Positions 43,629-57,531 of a stretch of DNA of 64,000 bases are shown here, in pieces. The DNA is from Cycas panzhihuaensis (Eukaryota; Cycadophyta), in contig CM041465.1 of NCBI GenBank assembly GCA_023213395.1, positions 219,549,741-219,613,740 on the forward strand. The letters are read 5' to 3'. Made by a program: the position numbers and the translations under genes. Every line of letters begins with the position of its first letter. Positions within the stretch are counted from its first letter, which is position 1. The notes under the pieces were generated by a model. That model searched no databases. It saw only the letters and a program-made list of their open reading frames with translations, and was not told the DNA's origin.

Positions 43629-44063
43629 TGTCATTTCCAGTTGCCCTTTCATTGGGATCATGGATTTCATCAAACAATAGAGCTGTCGACGTTAGATCTC
43701 ATTTGTGCATCAAAAAATAAATTTTTTTTTATATGCTATATATTATAACATTATGTTATATACATAAGAATCTTTAAAAGAATATTCTTACTTTCATATA
43801 AGGTTTCTTTTATATAGATTGTTCTTTTAATTATTTCTTATATTTTGAGGGACCTTTATTCACTCCTTGTAGAATATTTTTTTCATCAATTGGGACTTAT
43901 ATCATAATAGGAATTAATCTGTTATTAATATGGTGTAATTAATCCTCTTCAAGTATATTTTTTTAGCTCAACTTGTATTTTGAAGAGTATTTTTCTAATT
44001 ACCTTATGGTCACTTAGTGATATTAAACACTCATATTAGCATTATTAAAAATATTTACTCCTT

Positions 44064-44770
44064 GATTTCCTTAATTGCAAGATTCCACAATATTATTTGT
44101 GAATATTATAGGTTATATTTTACTTGAGTCATGGAAGTTAGATGGAAAAAAATATGTAACATCAAAATTTAAAATTTTCAACATTCTAGCCTTACATAGG
44201 CTCATGGAAGTTGTAGATGAGTTAATCACTCATCTTCAAGGAAAAATATTAGCATCAGATGCATGGAAGACTCTAAGGGATCTATTTGAGACCAAAAATG
44301 AAACTAGAGTCTTATATCTTTAAAATTTTATTTACTCATGTAAAATGTCCAATAATGATTCCATATCTTCTCATTTATAAAAATTGAAAGAGATAAAAGA
44401 GAAGCTTGTTATAGTAGGGGAAGTTGTACAAGACAAAGAGCTTGTAAGCATAACTTTGAATAGATTGTGTGAAGGATATCACATCTTTATGACAAGGCTA
44501 TATCTTATAAGATGACCTGAACCTCTAACCTTTAAAGAATTAGGTAGCATGAAGAACAACATATGGGCTTCGATGATCGTGGTGGTAGTAGTGCTATAGT
44601 GCTTGCATCAAAGTTCAAGAAGAAACCTCCAAATAATAGTCCAAGCCAACAATCATAAAGAAGGAACAGTAATATACAAAAACCAATATATGATGTTATT
44701 TGTAAGTATTGCAATAAGAAGGGACATTTAGAGAAGTAATGTTAGGAGAAGAAAGATGATAAGAACAAAA
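44064..44770 (+). pseudogene. Copia gag with zinc knuckle (unit 2)
   Basis: Same content as 31690-32390. KLDGKKYVTSKFKIFNILAL and AWKTLRDLFETKNETRVLYL are open for 82 codons (44075-44323), stopped by TAA where unit 1 has CAA. The knuckle reads CNKKGHLEK near 44715, keeping the zinc-ligand His lost in unit 1. Confidence 0.85.
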
Positions 44771-44839
44771 TTATTACTACTTTGTCTATAAATGAAGATG
44801 ACAAAGTGTTTATGTTTAATGCTACAAGCCAAGAGAGAT

Positions 44840-45095
44840 GTTAGTGGTACATTGATTTAGGAGCATCTAAACATATCACTTATCATAAGGATTGGTTTGA
44901 AGATTTGAAAGATTATCAAATTCCTTCTATTATTCTTCATGATAATAGTTGGCATCAAGTTGTTAGTTGTGGTAATATTAACATTCATCAACTAGAGTAT
45001 GGCACTTTCAAGGTTTCAAATGTCTTACTTATACCCTCCTTCTAGCACAACTTGCTATCTCTTAGTTGTATTACTAAGTAGAATTTAATGAGTCA
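44840..45095 (+). pseudogene. Copia protease (unit 2)
   Basis: WYIDLGASKHITYHKDWFED at about 44846-44905 is the active-site loop, with the same DLGA change as unit 1. NVLLIPSF and NLLSLS-like segments follow. Trp at the start survives here as TGG. Confidence 0.84.
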
Positions 45096-46090
45096 AAGTG
45101 CTTAATGAAGAAAGATGAAGTTGTAATTGCTCAAGGTGTTTAAGAGAATGGAATTTATAAGTTCTCTAGTACATATGAGCTTGGTCTTATTACTCAAAAT
45201 TTTGTTAACACTTTATGGCTTGACTATTATTGTCATTTGAATTATTCTAGCCTTCGGCTTATGTATAGATAGAGTATAGTGAATGATTTACCATTAATCA
45301 AGAAAACTGACAAGGTTTGTGAAGTATGTGCACTTCCAAGGTAGCATAGGGAACCATTCTAGAAATCTAAGTGGCAAGCTAAGAAGAAGTTAGAGTTGGC
45401 ATACTCTAACTTATGTGGGCTACTTTCACCATCTTCATATGGAGGAGCACAATACTTTATCACATTTATTGATGATTTTATAAGAAGATGTTGGGTGTAT
45501 CTCCTTAAACATAAGTCAGATACTTTTATAAAGTTTAAAGAATTTAAGGTTGAAGCTAAAAATCCTTCCTATAGAAAGATTAAGATCTTGAGGAGTGATA
45601 GCAAAGGCAAATATTTGTCTAATGAATTTAATAACTTTTGTAAAAATCATGGCATACAACATCAACTTATAATAATATATACTCCATAACAAAATGGCAT
45701 TACAAAGTAGAAGAATCATACCATCCTTGAAATGGCATGATGCATGATGAAAGCTAGAGAAATTCCTAAGGGAATTTGGGGAGAAGTTGTTAATACATTT
45801 ATGTACTTATTGAATATAAGGCCTACTAGTGCAATTTAAAATGTAACTCCTAAAGAGGCTTGGACTCTTCTAAAACCTTATGTTGTACATCTTTGCATTT
45901 TTGGATGTATTATATATGTCCATGTGCTTAATGAAAGAAGGCAAAAACTTGATAATAAGAGTATAAAATATAATCCTGTAGGATATAACATGACATCAAA
46001 AGCGTATAGGCTTTGGAGTCTCTCTAAGAAAAAGATTATTCGTAGTAGCAATGTTTTATTTTAAGGAACTAATAATTATGATCAGCTTAT
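45096..46090 (+). pseudogene. Copia integrase (unit 2)
   Basis: The 97-codon open stretch 45396-45689 reads [40 protein letters not shown] and [18 protein letters not shown]. It is longer than in unit 1 because unit 1 has acquired a stop upstream. Again ITK stands where the catalytic Glu is expected. KEAWTLL near 45860 keeps the Trp codon that is TAG in unit 1. Confidence 0.9.
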
Positions 46091-46299
46091 TGTACCCATT
46101 AGAGAAGATAAAAAAACATAAAGGAAAATAAATTAGAGAGGATAAGAAAAGTAAAGAGAGTGATCATGGTGAAGCTTCTACTTCTTTTGTTTCTCCCTCT
46201 TCTACTATTCTTGTTTCTTCTTAAAAGAAATTACCAAAGTTATATTTTTAAACCACTCATGATTCTAGAGATGTGAATCTTATTTTAGGAATTTGAATA

Positions 46300-47245
46300 A
46301 GGAGTAAAAGTAATCTTGCCTTAATGATAAAAATATTAAGTGTTAATAAACCACAAACATTCTATGAAGCCAAAGATATGGCTCGTTGGCAAGTAGCCAT
46401 GAAGGAAGAGTATGACCCCATTATGAAGAATGACACTTGGGATCTTGTTAAGTTACCACTAAGTAAAAAGGTAATTGGTTACAGATGGTTGTATCAAGTT
46501 AAATATCAATCTGATGGTGCTATAAAAAGATACAAGGCTTGACTTATTAGAAAATGCTATGCTTAGACACCCAGAACTAATTTTGAGGAGACTTTCATAC
46601 CTGTAGTAAAAATGACCACTATTTAGATGCTAATTTCCTTTCCAGCTCAATTTGGTTGGGAACTTCATGAAATAGATATAAAGAATACATTCTTAAATAG
46701 AATTCTAGATGAAGAAGTCTACATGAAATAGCTTGAAGGATTTGAGGAAGTTGGAGGTGTGTAGCTTATTTATAGATTGAAGAAATCTCTATATGGGCTT
46801 AAATAGACATCAAAGGCATGACATTCACACATTGATGATTATTTCATCTATCTTAGATTCATAAGATATGAATCAAATGAATCACATGAGGATGATCAAA
46901 TCCTAATTATAGCTTTATATATTGATGACTTCATGTTGAATAGTTGTAATATTAAAAAGATTAGCACACTCAAAAAGTGATTGTTAAAATCTTTTAAAAT
47001 GACTAATCTTAGACTTTACACTTCTACATTAGGATGGAAATCTGGCAAAAAGGTAATCATATCTTTGTGTCTCACTCAAAACATACCTATTATTTATTAA
47101 GACACTTCTATATAGAGAAATATATATTAGTTACAACACTTATGGGAGTTGGTCTTAAATTGGTAAAGGAAACTAGTGATAAAATAATAGATGAAACTCT
47201 ATATAGGAAACTAGTGGGAAGTTTTATATATATGGAGGACATTAT
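46300..47245 (+). pseudogene. Copia reverse transcriptase, 3'-truncated (unit 2)
   Basis: Same order as unit 1. Differences include LYIDDFML for LYVDDFML at motif C (46917-46940), both with two Asp, and a TAG in the EVYMKxLEGF segment. It ends at RKLVGSFIYM as in unit 1, so the truncation predates the duplication. Confidence 0.9.
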
Positions 47246-47253
47246 CCTATTCA

Positions 47254-47533
47254 TGTAATTATCCTATTGGAAGACATATGGGTTATTACATGTGATTGGA
47301 TAAGTATGAGGTGACATGTACTATAAGTATGTATTCATACTAATGCAATAATTGAAAGTGATCATTTCCCACAAGTTTTGTTGTATTATGTATCTATACA
47401 TACTTCATCTTTCATGTGTTTCTTTATTGTTTTATTATTAATCACTTCATACTTGTTGAATACTTTACTTTAATATTTTTATCTTTCTAACATGATGATT
47501 ATAGAGGTAAACTCTGAATCTAATATTTTAACA
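47254..47533 (+). repeat. Copia LTR followed by primer site (unit 2, first)
   Basis: Counterpart of 34880-35159, followed by TGGTATTAGAGTAATC at 47534. Confidence 0.65.
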
Positions 47534-48918
47534 TGGTATTAGAGTAATCACATATGTAATGTTTAATGTATATAATGTATACATACATAGTTAAAGCAAA
47601 GAACATATGATAAAGAATTATATTATTATTAAGAAGTACATAATGTATTTATATACAAGGGGTCATTAACAATAACCCTAATTTGGAGTCACTTTATTAA
47701 TGACATGACTTGTACTAAGGTTACATAAAAGAATAAGACATTTCTTATTCTAACATCCCCTTTTAATATCTAATTCTTTTTTTTCATGCTTGTTTTTATT
47801 ATAAGATATATCAATTTATCCCTTACAAGAGATTTAGTAAAGATATCTATTAGTTATTCTTCCCTTGGGCAATAAACTAGCTTGATTCCTTTTTTATCAA
47901 CCCTTTCTCTCATGAAGCAGTGATGCACTTCAATATATTTTATTCATGTATGAAATACATGATTCTTTATCATTTAACTGGTGCTTTAGTTAGCACAATT
48001 TATTGTAATAGGTGTGATTTGAGGCTGATGGAGTTATTCAAGGAGTCTTCAAAGCTAGGTTGCTTCACATGCTACATGAATTGCTACTTGATATTTAGCC
48101 TCAAAGCTATAGATGGTGACTACTGACTATTTCTTTGTCTTCCATGAAATGATTACACTCCTAAGATCAAAGCAATATCCTATGTTTGATTTGTGATTAT
48201 CTGTGTCTCCCACCCATTTTGAATATGAGTATCTTATCACTTGATTTATACTTTTATTATTATATTAAATACCATAAGATTTTATTCCCTATAGATATCA
48301 AAGTATTATTTTGGTTAGATTTTAGTGAGATTCCTTGGGTGTAGATATATACTTGGAAATAATCCTGACAATATATATAATGTTTAGTCTTGTAGAGATG
48401 AGATAGATGAGGTTCTCGATAAGTTTCCTATATGATGTCTCATCAATTTATTTTCCCTATAGATCTACATTGAGTTTGACTCCTATGAACATGAGAGTTA
48501 GAGTAAGCTTGTAATCTATCATGTTGAACTCCTCTAATATTTGTGCAACATACTTGCTTTGGGATAAAAAGAATCCATGGGATTGTTGTTATATTTCTAT
48601 TCCCAGATAGTATTGTAGAAGTCCCAAATCCATCATTTTAAATGTCTTTGATAACTTTTGTTTCATATTTTCAAACTAACTTGTGTTGTTACCTGTAATA
48701 GTTAGATCATCAATAGAAAATACAATGATGATGATTTGGTTATTTTTGGTAGTATGAATATATAGTCCATAATTTGCATTACATCATCTAATTTCTACAC
48801 ATTTTAGCTATGGATAATTTTTTGAATACTAGGATGTTGAAGCTTATTTAAACCCATATAGAGCCATGTTCAATTTATAGACTAAATGCTCTTGTCCAAC
48901 AACTATATATCCTAGATA

Positions 48919-49285
<367 letters not shown>

Positions 49286-49619
49286 TTCTTCTTATAATTC
49301 CTTAGTTAGAAAAGCCCCTTTCACATCTATTTGATAGACTAGCCAATTATGTTGAGCTACTAGGGTAAAGACCATTCTAATTATTATCATCTTGCTTACT
49401 AGGGAAAATGTTTCTTGATAGTCAATACCATGAGTTTGGGTGAATCATTTAGCAACAAGCCAAGCCTTATATTTCTTAATGGATCTATTAGCCTTTTCTT
49501 TGACTTTAAATACCCATTTACATCTAACAACTAGTTTTCCTAGTGGAGGTGCAACTAGATCTGAGGTTTTATTTTTCTTAATTGAGTCCATTTCTTCTTT
49601 CATGGATTTTCTCCAATGA

Positions 49620-51040
49620 GGATCATCTCTAGCTTATCGATAAGAAATGTTAATATTAACTACAAGTCCATAGTGAGAATGATCTCAACTCTTAGTTTTT
49701 CTTCCTTCTTATAGATATCTAAGATCAACTCTAAGATCTTAAATAGCCTTGAAATACCATTTGGAAACCTTTTTAGCTAAGTATGTGTTTGGTATACTTG
49801 AGTACCTCTTGGGTTATCCAAGGGAGTATCATCAGAGTCCTAACTTAAAGTTCCTCTTGATGTTTTTACTTCCTAATATTTAGTTGGAATAATAAACATC
49901 TATGGATTGGAGAGTTATTACTTAGGATGAGGAATAATTAGAGGTAAATGCCCATCAGATTAGATTACATTTTGAGAAATATTCTCTATTATTAGATTAG
50001 AGGTTTCATCAAAGTATACATCTCTACTTGGATATATCTTGCTAGTTAATGTATCAAGACATTTGTATGCCTTCTAGGCATCAATGTATCCTATATGAAT
50101 ATACTTTTGGCTCTTGTCATCTAGCTTTTTACACATTTTAATAGGAATACACATATATACAATCAAACCAAAGTTCTTGAGATGTTATATATTAGGTTTC
50201 TGTCTTATCTAAGATTCTTCTAGAGTTAGTTTATGTAGAGTCTTAGTTGGGCTTCAATTGAGCAAGTATACTACAATGTTTGTAACTTTATCCCAGTGCC
50301 TATTTAATACTCCCTTTTGCTTTAGAAGTAACCAAGTCATTTTGGTTATGGTTCTATTATTCCTTTTAGTTACCCCATTAGATTGAGTCATATATGGCGT
50401 TGTTAATTATCTGTGTATTCCCTATTTTTCATAATATTCTTTGAATTCATTTGAGGTAAATTCTCCTCTATTATCAATTCTCAAGATTTTAATGCACTGA
50501 CCACTTTCTTTTTCAAACATAGTCTTAAAGTTTAGGAAGGCTTCAAACACATTTGATTTTAGTTTAAGAAAATATATCCAAATTTTTCTTGAATAATCAT
50601 CAATAAATGTAAAAAAATATTATGGACCTTACATAGATAGAGGAGTAAATGGGCCACATAGGCTGTTGTACACAAATTTAAGTTTGTAGTTTGCCCTTCT
50701 AATACTTTTAGAGATTTGTGATCTATATTATTTGCCCAACCTTTAGACATCATATACAAAATTTATTTTTTTAATCCAAGGCAATCCTTTTACCATATCA
50801 TATTTGCTTAAATTAGACTAGCCATCTTAAGACAAGTGTCCATAGTACAAATGCCATAGTTTTTCATTATTAATATTATGAGTTATATTTAATGCAAAGT
50901 GTATTAGTGAGGTAAGAAATTTATACAATCCTTTTATTTTGATTCCTTCACCAACCACTTTATCATCTTTGGTTTTATCAAAGATAATAGATTTGTCATC
51001 ATTAAATAAAACTTTCATCCTTTTGTCAGTCAACTAAGAG
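49620..51040 (-). pseudogene. Copia-D integrase (unit 2)
   Basis: MTDKRMKVLFNDDKSIIFDK and KLWHLYYGHLS (51033-50827) give the pre-integrase part. YFTFIDDYSRK-like and CIKILRIDNRGEF segments lie around 50440-50640. The catalytic Glu region again reads VAKRNNRT. Equivalent to 36967-38400 with scattered substitutions. Confidence 0.84.
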
Positions 51041-52225
51041 ATCGATAATAGGTTCTTGGTCATCCCTAACACATATATAACTTGTCTGGCCTTCTTAATG
51101 GCTCCATTAAGTATGCCTACTAGCACTACGTGACTACCTTAAATCGAATGGGTGGTGTTATCTCCAAGTTCTACAATTCCTACTCCTTGTAATGGATTGA
51201 TGTGAGTAAACTAAGAATGCCTATAGGGCATGTTGTGATGCTCTTGAATAAATAAACTAGACATTTGGGCTTTTGTTATCAATGGTTGAAGAGAGAGCAG
51301 TGATGAAAGCAATTTCTTCTTCCTCTTCCTTTCCTATTTGATCATCCTTTTCTATTTGCCTAGAGTAGGTTCCTGTAGTAATTATTCCCCTCTCTAAGTC
51401 TACCTTACAATGATAATAATATGTGGTGAAATGTTCCATTTTTTCACAGTAGTAACTAATGATATTTCATCATATTCTTCCTCTAGAATATTGTCGTGGT
51501 GGACCTCATAAGGAAGATTGACCTCTAGCTGGGCTATAGTTAGATACATATCATATGCCTCATTTAGGTGCTCAGTACATAGCTCTGGTCAGGTTGTCTC
51601 ATTCTTAGATGCTAACTTTCGATGCAAATACATTCTCCAAGTCACTATTTAAGTTGATATCAATTTTCTCATAGTGAAGGATTTGGCTATATATAGTATT
51701 AAAGCTAGGTTTGATGAGTTTAGTTATCATTTAATAACTAGTGATGAAGGGCCTAAATTTGGATGAAAACGTATAGATAATTAGGCTAATTGGATCATTG
51801 TTTGAATAAGTAACTCCAATGGAAGTAAGGCTCTTTTGGATCTTTTTAAAATAGCCTAGGAAGGAAGTGAAGTCTTCTACCTCTATCATTTTAAGTTGGG
51901 ATATTTGATTCTTAGGGCCTATAATATAGGTAATATTCTTTTGAGCAAACACGATTGATAGAATAGTCTATATTTCATGAGTTATGGCTCTTGATATATG
52001 TGGAAGAAGGGTATTTGAGACTAAAAGTATGATTATAGTAAGAGCAAGACCTTTTTGTTCTAGATATAGTTTCTTCTCAACTACATCTATTGGTTCAACT
52101 TTAGAAACTTTAGTTTGGTCCCATCCTTCTTGGGTAATTAGGATGGAGTAGATCTTAGTCTTTCATGATTTATAATTGTCTCTAGTGAGTTTTTTAAAAT
52201 CAAAGATGTGAAGTGAGGAAGCCAT
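51041..52225 (-). pseudogene. Copia-D gag and protease remnants (unit 2)
   Basis: The N-terminal MASSLHIFDFKKLTRDNYKS lies at 52225-52163; here the frame happens to extend upstream into the leader, giving a spurious 72-codon stretch. FAQKNITYIIGPKNQISQLK (51950-51890) and SSKFRPFITSY follow. The knuckle part MEHFTTYYYHCKVDLERGII is at 51439-51380. Confidence 0.82.
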
Positions 52226-53344
52226 GGTGAGGTATAGACAGACTCCTATTAAACTATATAAAGGATTACTTGGTCTTATAGGCTTGTCAATAAATCTCAA
52301 GATGAGATTTGTGCTAAGTAACTTCGTGGCATTAAATGTTAACCACTGCACAATGAGACTTTGACAATCAATAGTTAACATATTCTAGGAAGTGGAGAAG
52401 GGTCCTAAAGGGTCCTTCTATATACCTTATGATACATAGAAGCTCAAATCCATGAGCGAGTTTTGTTTGAGGCCTAGGTATTAGGTCCTTACATATCCCC
52501 TCACTTCACATGCTGTTGTATATTCTAGTCATGCTTAATCAATAATGATAAATCCAATATGATATTTATAGACCCTTAGAACGGGGTCTCTAAGGTAGGG
52601 AATAATTAGTTGCCAAGCAAGTTATCTACCCATGAGTGACTAACAAAAACAAGAGAAATCAAGCTTAATAATAAGAAGCATAATCTCTTAAAAATTAAAA
52701 GAAAATAATTTTAAAACTAGATAAAGATTTTTACTTCTCTAACATAGGTTTTTCTAGAGTTTGCAACTATATAGTACTATTATATAGAATTGTACAACCT
52801 ACTATACAGACTGCCTTGGTAGCCTAAAATTTGACCTCAAAATTTAATAAAACAATTGTCAAATGAAACATTTTTCCATGAAGAATTCAAACCTAGTCTC
52901 AATTTTCTGATTTGAGCTCTAGATGAAAAGATAATCCTCCTCAAAGTGTAGACTAGCATTCAGAATTTAATAGCTTTTTTGCTTGATTATTCGTCGATGC
53001 TAATTAAACCTCATTGAGTTATATATCATTGGAAAGATTTTCTCAAGGGATTTCATTTGATACCATATTCATTTTTGATATCAGTATATATAGAGAGAAG
53101 TCAATAAATGAAGCAAAACTTAGGTAGCTTAGGTCTTTATCCTATTCTATCAAATCCATGAGAAATCTACCTTTAACCTTTTAGAAAGAGATGATTAACA
53201 TATAGAGGTGAGTCTCCCTATAAATTTTGAGCTAAATTTGAGATGGTCAATTTTCTTATTTATACAGTGTATAAATTATCCATACGATCATACGTATTTT
53301 TGATATTTAGATATATAGAGTGACCTATCCTAATTATAATACCA

Positions 53345-53513
53345 TGTTAGAGTACAGAATAGATAGAAGAGAGAAGAATAGAGAATTGTATTATTATTAA
53401 GAAGTACATCATGTATTTATATATAGGAGGTCACTAACAGTAACCCTAATTTAGAGTTACTTTATTAATGACATGACGTATACTAAGGTAGTAAGATATT
53501 ACTTATTCTAACA
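53345..53513 (-). repeat. 5' LTR of Copia-D (unit 2)
   Basis: 169 bases; counterpart of 40712-40880, with the primer site just below (53333-53344). Confidence 0.88.
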
Positions 53514-53566
53514 TACACATCCTATTATTCATGTACATCGCGATATGTGAGATATACACATATCTG

Positions 53567-53922
53567 TGTAATTATATTATTAGATGATGCAAATGTTCAA
53601 GACACATCATATGCTACTCATGAGGTGAGTCATATTATAAATATGTGCATATACCACTTGAGAACTTGAGAAAGGTTGAAGACATAGAGATGTAATTATT
53701 ATAATCATAAGAGGAGTCTAAACTCCATATTCTCTTGTGATTTTTTCCACACTAGGTTTTCTATGTATAAATCTTGGTGTCTTTTTTGTGGTGATGTTAT
53801 GATACTTATGAATGCTTTATACATTTGATATTTACTTTATATGTTGATTCATTTACTTATGTACATAATTCATGAGATACTTATGATATTATACTTGCAT
53901 CATATTACTCTATGTTTTAACA
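53567..53922 (+). repeat. Copia LTR followed by decayed primer site (unit 2, second)
   Basis: Counterpart of 40934-41289, also 356 bases. It is followed by TGGTATCTGATTAAAC and then TTAACATGGTATCAAAGTAA; here the second junction copy keeps ATGGTATC, where unit 1 reads CAGTATC. Confidence 0.6.
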
Positions 53923-55484
53923 TGGTATCTGATTAAACTTTAACATGGTATCAAAGTAATATTTTAAATAATTTTTTATTTTATTAAAATTTTATTTAAA
54001 ATTTGAATAAATTTTAAAATCTGCTAGCAATTTCTAAAGGATCGCATATTTTTTTATGGGACATTGGCATGATTTTATCATAACTCATTACTTATATGTT
54101 AGACTTTAGTGCCATCAGTTGCATTGAAAATAGAACTTTGAGACAATCAAAATAAGTGGTTGCATGACATACTTCAAACAATAGAGGATAGGAAAAATGA
54201 ATAGTAAAATACGTGCAAATGTTTAAAATTTAATTAAAAGTACATTTGATGATAGTTTTTAGATTTGTTTTCATATATCCTATAGTTTTTTAGCATTCTT
54301 GATAATATGGTAAAATTATTTTTACATTTGGATGCAAGAAGTATGTTTGGTTTAAAATTAAGAAAAATTTACTAATTTATGACAATTTAAAGGCTCATAT
54401 TAATGAAATTTCAATAAAGTAGATCATATTCTTGTAAGACATGGTTATGTGTACTCATGTATGCTAAACATCAATTTTTTCCCCTTGCATATATTCACAT
54501 TTGGTTCAATGTGATCCAAATACATTTGCTAAATTGTCAAATCACCTAATTTGATGCATTTTACCTAGTTTATTTCATATATGATTACCACCTACTATTT
54601 CTTATCCACTTGGTTATTTGGTAATATATTAGTTATCGAGATTCTCTAGCTAATATTCAATAATTGAGGTTGACCAAATATTAAAGCTATCATTGTTGAT
54701 AGTATTTGATATAACTCCATAAGTGAAGATATGAAGTCATGTGAAACTTCATATAATTTATGATGGTTAAGTCATAATGTTGATCATAATTATAAAGTCA
54801 TGAAGATGTTGATTGTTGACATATAAGGATTTTTTTATGTGAAGCCCAAACCATACCAAAAAGGCTATCACTTTTACAAATTAATGTGATGAGATAGACC
54901 CACAAGGTGGTTGATTCATATTTGGCTATATTTCACTTAAGATTCCTTTCTTATAGAAGACAAGTAAGATGATTATAACATTTTCTAGGTTACAAGCAAT
55001 GGAATAGGTGATTCCACATAATGTTTAATGTATTTGATGTTTTAAGGCTCTTCTTTTTTAATATATAAAAATGAGAGAGGATATTTAAGAAAGGAATTTA
55101 AGCTTCTTGATCATCAAGTTACAGCATCCATTTTCATGTTAAGCCTATTTCTATGTCAAGATAGAGGATTTGAAGACTTTATTTTTTAGCATGACAGAGA
55201 TTTGGTTTAATTTCTTTTGAGGCTCTTAAGAACCCTTTTTTGATTAAACACTTATGAGAGTTTTTCTTACTAATCACATCTGATATTTTCTTATTAGCAA
55301 TTGTATTACTAGTAGAAAATGCTTTATAAAAGCATATCTTATTTTTAATAAACTTAAAAAGCTTAAACTCCAAGTGATATTCATTTATATCCTTAAAGGA
55401 ACCACATAGAATGGAGGCTTCAAGCTAAACCCTACTCATGTACTTTTATTGAATCACAAATTGGTTGCCTTAAATGAGAATGAA
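53923..55484. other. Non-coding spacer (unit 2)
   Basis: Counterpart of 41290-42853. The unassigned minus-strand open stretch survives as 55373-55179 (64 codons, ending EIKPNLCHAKK). No other structure seen. Confidence 0.45.
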
Positions 55485-55969
55485 TGTAGTGATAAGATTC
55501 ACTTAAACCCCAAATATCTATTCGAAATAGACTCCAAAATACAAGTAATACATAATAAGTGATAATGGAATATGTCTAAAATGCAACAAAAAATAAATGG
55601 AAAGGAGGGCTGCCAAATCACAAATTAATTAGGAAATAAATGAATAAAATATCAATAGATGTAAGGTAATTAAATGTCAGTTAAATATAATATTGGATCC
55701 AAGGTAATACTCCCTCTTCAAGGCGAGGTAGCCTCCAACTACCGCTACCCAAAGGGCTAAAATACTATTACCTTAAAGGCAGAAAATTTCTTACCAAATC
55801 AAAGACAACATGAATGGGAATGAGGGCCCTGATCCCCTTATATAGTTGGATTCTACTTGCAATTATAAGTTGGCCAAGATAAGATGAAATATTATCTTGA
55901 ATAACTCATGTAAGTCAACCAGAACATTAATTCTAAGTTGGCCAAGACTAAATAATTTGAATTACTACA
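55485..55969 (-). repeat. 3' LTR of the chromodomain gypsy
   Basis: 485 bases with TGTAGT/ACTACA ends, counterpart of 42854-43338. The polypurine tract is at 55970-55985. Confidence 0.82.
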
Positions 55970-55989
55970 TGTCTTGCCCCTCTAAAACA

Positions 55990-56740
55990 TGCTTTGCCCT
56001 TAAAGCATGGGTAAATTGGGATGCTCTTGCAACCAAGATTTAGACTCCTAAATGGCATCCTCTATATTTAGAGTCTTCCATTTTATGAGGAATTCTTAGA
56101 TTCTTCTAAAGCATAGTTCTCTTATCCTTGTCCATAGAATTCCTTTAGGTTCAATAGTCATCTTCCCCTATTTGTCTAATTTTAGAATTATTATTTAGGG
56201 AGTTATCTTCTCACATATCTTCTTCTTCAAGCAGGATATATGGAAGATGTTGTGAATTTTGCTTTGTGGGTTTAAGAGTAGGTGATACACTACTTCCTCG
56301 ATCTTTTCTTTAATTTGGTATGGTCTGTAAAGCCTTGGTACTAATTTCTATTTATTTGTTTGTTGTATTGATATCTATTTATAGGGTTGAAGTCTAAGAA
56401 ATACCCAATCTCCTACTCTTCTCTATTCTTTTTTGCATATAATTGTTGTTTCACACTATTCCTTATGGTATTTAGATTATCTTTTACTAGTTGAACTATT
56501 TGCTCTTGTTATTCATAGATCGATTGAACCTATGATATTTTTGTCTAGGTAAGTATAGATGGGGGTTTATATCCATACAGTACTTGGAATGATGGCATTT
56601 TAGTAGATGTATGGTTTATGATATTACACCATTGTTCTACTTGGTGGAGCCACTTCTTCCATTGCTTTTGTTTGTCTGAGAAAAAGTTTTATAAGTATCC
56701 TTCCAAACATTTGTTTATTACCTTAGTTTTTGCTTTTTGC
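55990..56740 (-). pseudogene. Gypsy integrase C-terminal part and chromodomain
   Basis: Minus strand: VINKCLEGYL, QWKKWLHQVEQWCN and KMPSFQVLYGYKPPSI (56560-56740) are the integrase core end. KIHNIFHISCLKKKI (56210-56260) is the module before the chromodomain. EFLIKWKTLNIEDAI and WLQEHPNLPML (55995-56110) are the chromodomain core. Chromodomains of such integrases are known to steer insertion toward modified chromatin. Frame breaks occur between each segment. Confidence 0.85.
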
Positions 56741-56800
56741 TTTTTTGCTTTTTTTGCTTTTTGCTTTTTGCTTTTTTTGCTTTTTTTTTTTTTTTTTTTT
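56725..56800. repeat. GCTTTTT repeats and T20 tract
   Basis: Imperfect TTTTTGC units followed by 20 T; on the element strand an A tract. It forms the 3' boundary of the insertion. Confidence 0.9.
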
Positions 56801-57517
56801 GGGCACCGGGTTGGTCGATGACTATGTGTGCAAGACTGATGACAGACTGGCTAGAGACACTCGATTTAACAAATAGATGATGACTGACTCACTGAATGAC
56901 TAAGTGTGCACAACCCACTAATAGACCCACTGTACACTAGGTATGGGCTTGTCCGGTTTGTAGGCCCTCCGATATACTTATCATAGACGTAAATAATATC
57001 AACTTCTGAGGCAAACGCCCTACTCAGAGTTGTACTACCCCGCCTCTAGTGCGTGGAGAGTAACTTCACGGGCTAACCGCTTCTGGCACTACAAATTGCA
57101 GACAGTCAATAGGTTTCCTATGGTTACCTATACTAGGAAGGCCTATCTGGGGGATCCTCCTATATAACCGCAGGTACGTGGAGGCACAATTCCGTAGCTG
57201 AGTTCTATTTAAGGCTTGATTCAAGAGTGTGATCTCCAGTCCTTCACGCAAGGGATGGAAAAGCCACAATGTGCTTAGCCCAAAACGACAGATCCTTGTG
57301 ATATTTATAGACCCAAGACAGGTCTCTATCTAAATGCAAAAAGAGAACCGCGGTGGCGGTGTTAGGGTAAATGCCCGATCAAGTGTTATCTACCCCCAAA
57401 AAGCAAAGTAACTAAATGGAAATCAAATGAGAATAGGTACTAATGAGAGAGAGAAAAAAATGATGGAAAAAATTGATTATTTAGTACCTTGACTCTCCCA
57501 CAAGGAATGGATCGACC
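56801..57517 (-). other. Leader homologous to the Copia-D leader
   Basis: Aligns with 39650-40020 and its duplicate near 52270-52650. This copy is more GC-rich and less decayed. It has a TCGATCC following the primer site and a CCGCCACCGCGG segment (57347-57358 region). A 67-codon open stretch at 57269-57066 is not conserved in the other copies, so the block appears to be RNA- or DNA-level rather than coding. Confidence 0.65.
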
Positions 57518-57529
57518 GCTCTAATACCA
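57518..57529 (-). promoter_or_regulatory. Primer binding site, initiator-tRNA-Met type
   Basis: Element strand TGGTATTAGAGC, one transition from TGGTATCAGAGC. Confidence 0.85.
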
Positions 57530-57531
57530 CT

